NCBI RefSeq assembly: GCF_003265705.1
Contig: NW_020312902.1
Coordinates: 8,199,854-8,263,853, forward strand
Reading direction: 5' to 3'
DNA from: Callorhinus ursinus
Lineage: Eukaryota > Chordata > Mammalia > Carnivora > Otariidae
DNA length: 64,000 nucleotides
Shown here in pieces: positions 56,503-64,000 of the stretch. Numbering within the stretch: the stretch's first letter is position 1; each line of letters opens with the position of its first letter. The notes under the pieces were generated by a model. It was given only the letters and a program-made list of their open reading frames with translations. It searched no databases and had not been told where the DNA came from. A program made the position numbers and the translations under genes.

Positions 56503-56699
56503 CCCCCCATTTTAACAGATTACTTTATTAACATGTCATTCTAAACATTACCTAAATACAGCCTATATTCCAGGTAACTAAAGTTGTTTCAGTAAGAAGT
56601 CCAAGTGCACATTCAGGGCTATCTTCAGAAATAGGACCACTTAGGCTTTCATTCTTATATCAAAAGAAATAAGCAATTCAAAGAATAGCTGTCATCCGT

Positions 56700-57985
56700 C
56701 ACTGCTGTGTCAGTGTGTCTCCCTCAGCTTTCATATCTGTGGTCCCAGGGAAAGGTCCTTTAGGACCAGCCAACAAGGAGGAAGAGGCCTCCAGGTGGGG
56801 CATTTGGTACATGGAGCCCAAAATGAATGGCTGCTGTGGTATATGTGGTCACCCACTCTGTGTCCATACAGAAGTAGCCCAAGATAAGAATGTGCATGGA
56901 TTCCTGGGCAATGGTGAGGGAGGTGGCTGATGTGTCTGGGTCCTGGAAAGTGAAAGAATGGATTATCAGGCACAAGGAGTTCTAGGGTAGAGGTGTGTGG
57001 ACAAACGTATGAATGTGGTTATTAAGTGTGAAGATCATTGCCTCATATGAAAGTGCCCCCCAGGAAACATTCACCATGGAGGAGGCACTGAACGGCCAAG
57101 TACCCAGAATGACGGCGGGGGGGGGGGTTGCTCTTAGTCAGCCTCTGTCATCAGCCACCCCAGCACCGTCCACTGAGTGTGTCAGCGAAGTATCCTGAGT
57201 AGCAGGGATGGAGATCATTTATGAAACCAACAGCACAAGCTCCCAGTCCTGGAGACTGAGCTAGCTGCAGCACAACTAGGCAGCCAATGTGCCTAGAGCA
57301 GAGACCAAAGCTGAGCCCCTGAGACAGTGCCATCCCTCAAAGAGAGCAATCACAGCTAGGCAACTACTTTGTGGGCCATTATCTGCCTACCACAACTGAT
57401 GGGTGTCAGCTGCAGCTTTAAAACCAATTTCAGCGGTGGGGTCTGTAGTTTGTCTTACTAACCTTTCTCTTTCAAGTCTCTTTCCCAAAAGAAACTACCA
57501 GAGTCCTGAGGGAGCTGCTCCAAGATGGGACAAGTAGATAATACAAAGCCGGTGGAACTGGCAGAGGCAAGGAGCAGACTGTCGTCATTGCTGTGGTAAC
57601 ACCTACGTCTCCCTTTCAGGACCACGGCATGCATTCCCTCAGTGGCCAGAGGCTTTGGCTTCCGATGGCTCCCAATTGAGTCCCTTTCCAGAATTTCCCT
57701 AAACTGAAGGCAGTGTCCTCCCCTGGGGAAGCCCACATCCAATAAATAGTCGCTACAGGATTATAAGGTCCTAGCCCCTTGACTTAAGGTGGGACATCTC
57801 TGAAGAGCAACCCAAGCTCCAGAGCTCCTGACAGAACTGGGAGGACAAGGCCCCATGGCAAGTGCACTGGAGCTCCACTTTCCCTCTGCACAATCCTGCT
57901 TCCCTCCCCCCTTACAGATAGTCCTCCCCAGTAAACCTCCTGCACACACATCTCCATCTCAGAGTTTGCTTTTTGAGAAACCTGA
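56700..57985 (+). mobile_element. Candidate ancient retroelement (ERV-L or L1 type), unassigned
   Basis: The stretch has the feel of an old interspersed repeat. Its end, CCAGTAAACCTCCTGCACAC then ATCTCCATCTCAGAGTTTGC (about 57930-57972), is a pattern I recall from many mammalian loci. No intact frame. I cannot tell from memory whether it is an LTR retroelement or an L1 3' region. An 11-G run lies at 57117-57127. Confidence 0.3.
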
Positions 57986-58098
57986 GCAAAGATACCTGCC
58001 TTTGGCTTTTATAGAAGCTGTATAGAATTTCTAAATTAGTGCCAGGAAGAACATGCACTGTATCTCCAAAATAATAGCTTTGCAATTTATGATACCTC

Positions 58099-58297
58099 TT
58101 TTTTTTAAGATTTATTTTTTTATTTTAAGAGAGAGAGAGAGAGAGAGCACAAGGGGAAGAGGGAGAGGGAGAGAGAAAATCTCAAGCAGACTCTGTGCCG
58201 AGCTGGCTGAGGGACTCGATCTCACGACCCTGAGATCACGACCTGAATCAAAGCCAAGAGTCTGATGCTAAACTGACTCTGCCACCCAGGGGCCCCT
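58099..58297 (-). mobile_element. Can-SINE (older subtype)
   Basis: Reverse, with (GA)n at 58128-58147 and ending CTGCCACCCAGGGGCCCC. Confidence 0.9.
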
Positions 58298-58401
58298 ACA
58301 ATACGTTTATTTTTACCATGGCTGCCAGGAAGCTCAGAGCCCTCACTGAGCAACCACAGCAACCACTTTACATTGGCTTGAATTCCCATCCAATAGTACC
58401 T

Positions 58402-58593
58402 GTTTATTTTTATTTTTCATTTGAGAGAGAGAGAGCAGGTGCAAGTGGGGGGAGGGGCAGAGGGAGAGACTCTCCAGCAGACTCCCCAGTGAGGGTGGAG
58501 CTTGACACTGGGCTTGATCTCACGACCCTGAGATCATGACCTGAGCCAAAACAAGAGTCAGATGCTCAACTGACTGAGCCACCCAAAAGTCCC
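58402..58593 (-). mobile_element. Can-SINE, first of two at one site
   Basis: Reverse older subtype ending GAGCCACCCAAAAGTCCC. Flanked by CAATAGTACCT (58391-58401) and CAGTAGTACCT (58594-58604). Confidence 0.93.
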
Positions 58594-58604
58594 CAGTAGT
58601 ACCT

Positions 58605-58824
58605 ATTTTTTTTAAGGATTTTATTTATTTTTTTTAAAGATTTTATTTATTTATTTGACAGAGAGAGAGATAGCGAGAGAGGGAACACAAGCAGGGGGAG
58701 TGAGAGAGAGAGAAGCAGGCCTCCCGCCGAGCAGGGAGCCTGAGGTGGGGCCCCATCCCAGAACCCTGGGATCATGACCCGAGCTGAAGGCATACACCTA
58801 ACGACTGAGTCACCTAGGTGCCCC
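58605..58824 (-). mobile_element. Can-SINE, second at the same site
   Basis: Reverse young type ending GAGTCACCTAGGTGCCCC. Flanked by CAGTAGTACCT (58594-58604) and CAATAGTACCT (58825-58835). The L1 cut-site stretch ACCTATTTTTTTTAAGGATT is part of its tail region. Confidence 0.93.
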
Positions 58825-59029
58825 CAATAGTACCTATTTTTCAGCCATATTGGAAGGCTTTTATTGTAAGCCACCTTGAGCCTTCTATTAAAAGAGGCAG
58901 AGTATATATAAATTAAAATCAATAACCCACAATTAGCCCCTTTAGGGTGAAACCAGCACACTCTGACTGCTCTTAACACTCTAAGCAATAACTCTTGTAG
59001 TTAGAGAATTGGCTCCTTCTATGTTTACT

Positions 59030-59185
59030 AGCGGGCTGAATTTGAGCAAGTTACCTAACCTCTCTGATGTAGTTACTGACCCAAAAAACACGAAGATAAC
59101 ACCACCACCTCTTAGGGCTATTGTGAAGATCAATTAAATGTTATTTAATGAAGTCCCTGATGCATGGAGATGCTCAGGGGATGAA
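59030..59185 (-). mobile_element. MIR SINE
   Basis: Reverse MIR: TGAGCAAGTTACCTAACCTC, GGCTATTGTGAAGATCAATT, CATGGAGATGCTCAGG. Confidence 0.8.
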
Positions 59186-59189
59186 AGCT

Positions 59190-59720
59190 GTCAAAACCAG
59201 CATCAGCCCCAGCACCATCATCCTCATCACCACCGACGTCATTACCACAAGGACAACAGAGACATGAACACTGAATGGAGCATGAACGTTGCTGTTTTAG
59301 GGCCCCTTTGGCTTAGGGAATGGCAAACAAGCTTTTGATAAAGTTACCAGGGGATGAACATAGTTTGGGGTTCTAAATCCTCAAGTATTGGAACCCCTGG
59401 AGCCCCTGAATTCCCAAGTTCCATTAGAGGGCCATGAGTGGTTCATGTGTGGTGGCCATCACTGATTGTGCTGATGATTAAATGGTGGCCATTCAGCTTA
59501 TCCAAGTCTTCCTGGAGTTGGTGGTCCTTGGCCTTAATTGGCAGCTGTTCTTCTGACAGTGCTGGGGTTTGGGGGGGGTGTCAAGGCTCCCTGCTCTGTG
59601 CTCCCACAGCATCTGGGGCCTCCCCCATCCCCACCCTGTCTTGCGGTTGCCTCTTGCTGATGACATCAACTAGGAGGCTGTGAGCTGCTCTGTGGAGGCA
59701 AAGTCTTGCTCACCGTTGGT
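59190..59720. other. Intergenic, nothing recognised
   Basis: A CAT/CAC-rich low-complexity bit lies at 59200-59240. Nothing else was recognised. Confidence 0.4.
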
Positions 59721-59800
59721 ATCCCCTGGATCTAGCACAACACCTGACACCATAGGAGGTGCCAATTAAATATCTGTTCAATAAATGAATGAGTAATGCC
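59720..59800 (+). mobile_element. L2 LINE 3' end fragment
   Basis: TGGATCTAGCACAACACCTG, GGAGGTGCCAATTAAATA, TTCAATAAATGAATGAG. Confidence 0.7.
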
Positions 59801-59939
59801 TCCCCCCAGCTCTTTTCATCATCATACCTAACAAGGGAAAAGGAATTAAGTAAATTAGGAAACATTATGGGCGTGTAGCAGTTAAAAACAACAATCATGA
59901 ACAGTATGTGGGAACTTAGGAAAACAATTATGTGAGAAC

Positions 59940-60115
59940 ATTAAGTGATAGACAAGGTAAGTTCCTTTTGGCCTCACCTGGAAAATGGAGCAATTAACAT
60001 ATCTTATATTGGTTTGTTCTGATACTCAAATGAGACAGAAGAGGCAAAATGTTTAGCAGAGTGCCTTCCATGAGCATATATTTGATAAACGGTAGTGTTT
60101 TTGTTATTATCATTT
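59940..60115 (-). mobile_element. MIR SINE fragment
   Basis: Reverse MIR: TTTGGCCTCACCTGGAAAAT, GGAGCAATTAACATATC, AGAGTGCCTTCCATGAGC. Confidence 0.65.
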
Positions 60116-60321
60116 ACGAAAATAGGAAGTGAAAGAAAAAACAGAATGAAAATAATTATTTTAGGCTGATTATAACTAATAAAACAACAGAGGCACCTGG
60201 GTGGCTCAGTGGGTTAAGCCTCCGACTCTTGATTTCTCAGAGCATGATCTCATGGTTGTGAGATTGAGCCCTGTGTCAGGCTCCATGCTGGGCGTGAAGC
60301 CTGCGTAAGATTCTCTTTCTT

Positions 60322-60478
60322 GGGGCACCTGGGTGGCTCATTCAACTGAGCGTCTGCCTTCTGCTTGGGCCATGATCCCAGGGTCCAGCCTACTGTTCTC
60401 TCTCCCTTTGCCTCTCCCCTCCTGCTTGTGCACACGCTCTGTCAAATAAATAAATAAAACCTTTAAAAAAAAAAATAA
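60322..60478 (+). mobile_element. Can-SINE inserted in the host SINE
   Basis: Inserted at AAGATTCTCTTTCTT (60307-60321), whose counterpart is at 60692. Its body is shortened (CCCAGGGTCCAGCCTACTGT joins the middle to the CT-rich part). Confidence 0.9.
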
Positions 60479-60691
60479 GGGGAGCCTGGGTGGCTCAGTT
60501 GGTTAAGCATCTGCCTTCCAATCAGGTCATGATCCCCAAGTTCTGGGATCGAGCCCCGCATCGGGCTCCCTGCTCAGCAGGAAGCCTGCTTCTCCCTCTC
60601 CCACTCCCCCTGCTTGTGTTCCTTCTCTCACTGTCTCTCTCTGTCAAATAAATAAATAAAATCTTTAAAAATAAATAAAAAAATAAAAAAT
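60479..60691 (+). mobile_element. Can-SINE inserted at the tail of the previous SINE
   Basis: GGGGAGCCTGGGTGGCTCAG head; inserted in the poly-A of the 60322 copy (AAAAATAAGG junction; AAAAAATAAG again at 60685-60694). Confidence 0.92.
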
Positions 60692-60709
60692 AAGATTCTT
60701 TCTCCCTCT

Positions 60710-60904
60710 GGGTGCCTGGGTGGCTCAGTTGGTTAAGCGACTGCCTTCGGCTCAGGTCATGATCCTGGAGTCCCGGGATCAAGTCCCACATCGGGCTCCC
60801 TGCTCAGCAGGGAGTCTGCTTCTTCCTCTGACCCTCCCCCCCTCACGTGCTCTCTCTCTCTCATTCTCTCTCTCAAATAAATAAATAAAATCTTTAAAAA
60901 AAAA
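60710..60904 (+). mobile_element. Can-SINE (young type) inserted in the host SINE
   Basis: Target-site duplication AAGATTCTTTCTCCCTCTG at 60692-60710 and 60905-60923, perfect over 19 bases apart from the shared edge G. Confidence 0.95.
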
Positions 60905-60946
60905 AAGATTCTTTCTCCCTCTGCCCCTCCCCCACCTAAAAATTAT

Positions 60947-62084
60947 ATTAGAATAAAAACAACTAATGAAACAACAGATTTCAACCATTTCTTTTAATGT
61001 AACTAAATATTTTTCTATAATTTCAAAAAACTTTGTGATTAAAGTAACAGTGACTTGGGTTTATTAGCAGCCCCCCGAGCCTCATTAATAAAGTAAAAAT
61101 AAATATTAAGTCTTATTTGCTTTAGAGGGCTTCAGTGAATTAAATGAATTTCCAAATGTGCAAGTGCCTTGAGTGTAGTCCCCTACCTTTTCCAGTTCTT
61201 CTCTCTTCCCTTCAAGTCCCCCTCTGGTGTCCTTGTGAAGGGTGCACTGGCCATGAGGGAGACCCTGAACAAAAAGGAAGAGTCATGAAATTTAATTCAA
61301 GTGAAAATCCGTGTGGGGCTGGCCAGGACATGGGGTCACAGTGGCCAGAGCTGGAGGGGAGCTGGTGAGCCACTCCGAGCAGAGGGGCCCAGAGAGCGCA
61401 GCTTGGAATGACAGCCAAATGGAGACAAAACCATGGTGCTGGGTCCTGGATTTGGAAGGGCTTCAGAAAATGACATCAATGACTCAGAAATGTTCAAAAG
61501 AAATGCTGGAGGGGAGCAGCCCCCGATCCTCACTGGGACTCACCTGTGATCCTCACTGGGACTCACCTGTGATCCTCACTGGGACTCACCTGTGGTGTTT
61601 TCCCCAGCATTGTTTGCTTAAAAACCTCTCCTACCTACCTAAGCCTCCGATGGCCCCCCAGGCTATTATTACTACTGGCTATTTGGATCTGAATGACAGA
61701 GGCCTTGACTCTATCCACCCCCACTGCCCCAGCCTGAGAAAGATAGAGGTGACTTTGTGCAAGTTCCCAGAGCCCCAGCAACAGTCAGCTGGGGAGCTTG
61801 ATTCCTGTCCCTGGATGTGTCACTTTCTGACTCCAGAACAACACACATATTCTGGTTTCTGTGTGTTCCCCTTACTACCTCTGAGAACACACAGACAGAA
61901 ACTGGATGAAGGGACCGTGCCTACTGAATGTAAACAGTCACGTGTATTTGGAGTCCTTTTGTTTGCAAAGGCCAGCAGCCTCCTGCACACCTGTTGGCAG
62001 AGTGTCAGCTTTCTTCGCTTCATTCACACTGCATGGGAGAGTCAATCATAGCTTCAGTTACAAAGCCAGCAACATTTGGGAAGC
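60947..62084. other. Intergenic; one 23-bp tandem repeat
   Basis: No repeat family was recognised. A 246-codon frame on + (61311-62051) starts at GTG and matches nothing known, so it is not called as a gene. Confidence 0.45.
61525..61593. repeat. 23-bp tandem repeat, three perfect copies
   Basis: Unit beginning GATCCTCACTGGGACTCACC at 61525, 61548 and 61571. As 23 is not a multiple of 3, each copy changes the reading frame. Confidence 0.97.
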
Positions 62085-62278
62085 CCTCACAGGCACTTTC
62101 ACTTAATCCTCACAAAAACTCTGCAAGGAAGGTGTTATTATGCCTGTTTTTCTAAACAAGAGAACTGGGTCTCAGAAAAATTCAGAAACCTGAACAAGAT
62201 CACACAGCAGAGCTAGGATTAAAAACTGGGACTCTGGCCTCCTAAGAGCCTGGCTCTTTCTACTACACTGGAATTTAG
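62085..62278 (+). mobile_element. MIR SINE
   Basis: MIR segments: TTTCACTTAATCCTCACAAA, GAGAACTGGGTCTCAGAAAA, AAGATCACACAGCAGAGC. Confidence 0.88.
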
Positions 62279-62298
62279 ACACAGAATGTTGGGCTTTC

Positions 62299-62414
62299 TT
62301 TTTTTTTCTTCTTTCTTTTTTTTTAAGTAACCTCTATGCCCAACATGGGGCTTGAACTCATGACCCCAAGATCAAGAGTTGCTTGCTCCACTGACTGAGC
62401 CAGCCAGGTGCCCC
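62299..62414 (-). mobile_element. Short Can-SINE subtype
   Basis: Reverse: AAGTAACCTCTATGCCCAAC ... GACTGAGCCAGCCAGGTGCC. Eroded duplication AGAATGTTGGGCTTT / AGAACGCTGGATTTT. Confidence 0.9.
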
Positions 62415-62503
62415 GAGAACGCTGGATTTTAAATGATTGCTTTGTAAATTCAATACTTCTAAGGCACTATTGCTCCTCTAAGCACATAAGAATAATAGAT
62501 AAA

Positions 62504-62659
62504 AAAAATTTTTAAGACTTTATTTATTTATTTGTGAGAGAGAGAGAGAACGAGCACAAGCAGGGGGAGGGGCAGAGGGAGAAGCAGGCTCCCAGGACTT
62601 TGGAATCATGACCTGAGCCAAAGGCAGATGCTTAACCGAATGAACCACCCAGGTGTCCC
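62504..62659 (-). mobile_element. Can-SINE with internal deletion
   Basis: Reverse; AGGCTCCC joins straight to AGGACTTTGGAATCATG, so about 40 bases are missing. Flanks AATAGATAAAA / AACAGATAAAA. Confidence 0.9.
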
Positions 62660-63332
62660 AACAGATAAAATATTTTAAAAAATTAATCTTTGCTCAAAAG
62701 CACAATGAACATCTCCATGGACCACTCAAAATGAGTCTGAAAATCAACATTTTTAAGCCCATGAAAACATCTAATCCTAAGAAAGAAAGCTAATGAAATC
62801 AAACAATAGGGAAGAAAATTTAGTACAGAGTAAATTAAAATAATAGGATTGTCTGGCATAAATTTTTAAATGACATGTTTAGGTGGCATTTTTTTCATTG
62901 TATCTTATCACATGGTGCATGGTTTCCATTTGTCTCATTCACAGTGATCTTCATTTTGATCACTTGATTAAGATGGCATCCACCAGTCTTCCCTACATTA
63001 CATCACTCCCTTCCCCTGGTCACTAAGAAGAATTTTGTAGGGAAGCCATTGTGATGCCTACTGCATTTGTGCAAATGAGAGTCGATGGTGGCTTCCATTG
63101 GGATAATGGCAAAATGGCAGAGGAGGGGGCATATTTCATAAATTCAGGAAAGAAAAGCCGTACCCAGGCCCTGGTAGTTGCTTGGATATGAGGAATGAGA
63201 GAGAGGGAGAAGCTCATCATGATAAATATTCTGGTCAAGGGGGCAGCAGGGTGAAGGAGGTGAGTATGGTGAATAGGAGAGAGAGCAGTTAGGGAAAGCT
63301 CAGTTTGTGGGTAGGTTCTCATTTCCAACTTA
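62660..63332. other. Intergenic, nothing recognised
   Basis: Nothing was recognised. Confidence 0.4.
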
Positions 63333-63346
63333 AGAGTCATTATTCC

Positions 63347-63558
63347 TTTTTTTTTTAAAGATTTTATTTATTTGTTTTTTTGTTTGTTTATTTAGAGAGA
63401 GCGTGTGTGAGTTGGGGGAGAAAGAGAGAGAGAATCTCAAGCAGAATCCTGGCTGAGCAAGGAGCTGGACACAGGGCTCGATCCCAGGACCCTGAGATCA
63501 TGAGCTGAGCCAAAATCAAGAGTTGGCTGCTCAACCGACTGAGCCACCCAGGCGCCCC
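63347..63558 (-). mobile_element. Can-SINE (older subtype)
   Basis: Reverse; ends GAGCCACCCAGGCGCCCC. Duplication AGTCATTATTC at about 63335 and 63561. Confidence 0.94.
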
Positions 63559-63641
63559 AAAAGTCATTATTCTTATTTTAAATTTATCCTTAATTTATTT
63601 TTGAATAGGTAATATATTCATGTGGTAGGAAAACATTAAGA

Positions 63642-63841
63642 GGGGCGCCTGGGTGGTTCAGTCGTTAAGCGTCTGCCTTCAGCTCAGGTCATGATCCCGG
63701 GGTCCTGGGATCGAGCCCCGCATCAGGCTCCCTGTTACGCAGGAAGCCTGCTTCTCCCTCTTCCACTCCCCCTGCTTGTGTTCCGTCTCTCGCTGTCGCT
63801 CTCTCTGTGTCAAATAAATAAAATCTTTAAAAAAAAAAAAA
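63642..63841 (+). mobile_element. Can-SINE (young type)
   Basis: Full-length. Target-site duplication AGGAAAACATTA at 63627-63638 and 63842-63853. Confidence 0.96.
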
Positions 63842-64000
63842 AGGAAAACATTATGAATATACAGAGTATTTAGGAAATTAAAAAAAAAAACACAGTTCTA
63901 AGTAATCCATGGGTCAAGGTAGAAATCACAAGGGAAATTAGAATACATTTGGAACTGAGTGAAAATAAAAGTGCCGCATATCAAAATTTGTGGGATGCAG

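Larger units (their letters stand above)
60190..60946 (+). mobile_element. Host Can-SINE (older) split by three later SINEs
   Basis: Head at 60190 (GAGGCACCTGGGTGGCTCAG) to CGTAAGATTCTCTTTCT at 60320. It is broken by the inserts and finishes at 60905-60946 with AAGATTCTTTCTCCCTCTGC then CCCTCCCCCACC. Confidence 0.92.

Noticed and set aside
61311..62051. 246-codon plus-strand open frame
   Set aside because: It starts at GTG, contains a 23-bp tandem repeat that shifts frame with each copy, has no recognised domain and no splice or promoter context.
1033..63841. tRNA-Lys-like genes at each SINE head
   Set aside because: They are tRNA-derived SINE heads with diverged arms, not functional tRNA genes.

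Overview
This window is mammalian nuclear DNA from a carnivoran, most likely a caniform of the arctoid group (bear, seal or mustelid relatives). The evidence is more than 45 copies of the tRNA-Lys-derived carnivore SINE (Can-SINE/SINEC). Each has a head close to GGGGCGCCTGGGTGGCTCAG, a CT-rich body and an (AAATA)n/poly-A tail. They sit among older mammalian repeats (MIR, L2, L1M, MaLR, hAT). Bacterial-style features (operons, ribosome binding sites, CRISPR, attachment sites) do not apply.

The only functional protein-coding gene I can support is RBM20, on the minus strand. Its first coding exon (38541-38716) lies in a CpG island (about 38360-39740) that holds a TATA-less promoter. The exon encodes the N-terminal 58 residues plus two bases of the next codon and ends at a strong GTAAGA donor. 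Everything from base 38540 down to base 1 is therefore read as part of RBM20 intron 1, which continues beyond the window. Everything above the island (about 39.7-64 kb) is upstream intergenic DNA. By human gene order (recalled), SMC3 would be the next gene on that side, but none of its exons is visible here.

The intron holds an intronic GC/CpG-rich block (13.6-14.0 kb), a processed RPL34 pseudogene (22.9-23.3 kb), an L1 inserted inside an older L1 (25.4-27.3 kb), and long unique stretches with few repeats. The promoter flank (33.3-40.5 kb) has no recognisable SINE.

The upstream intergenic part is much denser in repeats. It holds a MaLR LTR (47.8-48.3 kb), a 318-bp uninterrupted purine GGAA/GGGA tract grown from a SINE (49.6-49.9 kb), and a SINE with an internal 12-bp tandem repeat (52.4-52.5 kb). 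It also holds a degraded antisense L1 carrying many later insertions (52.6-55.8 kb), including a probable solo LTR and a small polyadenylated retrocopy, a hAT-like element (55.9-56.5 kb), and stacked SINE insertions at 58.4-58.8 and 60.2-60.9 kb.

I found no evidence of a new biological system. The points worth following up are the RBM20 exon 1 and 5' leader structure, the intronic CpG block, the unidentified polyadenylated retrocopy, and the nested insertions whose target-site duplications give a readable order of events. Many open frames in the window are chance frames in GC-rich or simple-repeat DNA and are not listed as genes. Repeat family names are from memory of consensus sequences and were not computed.
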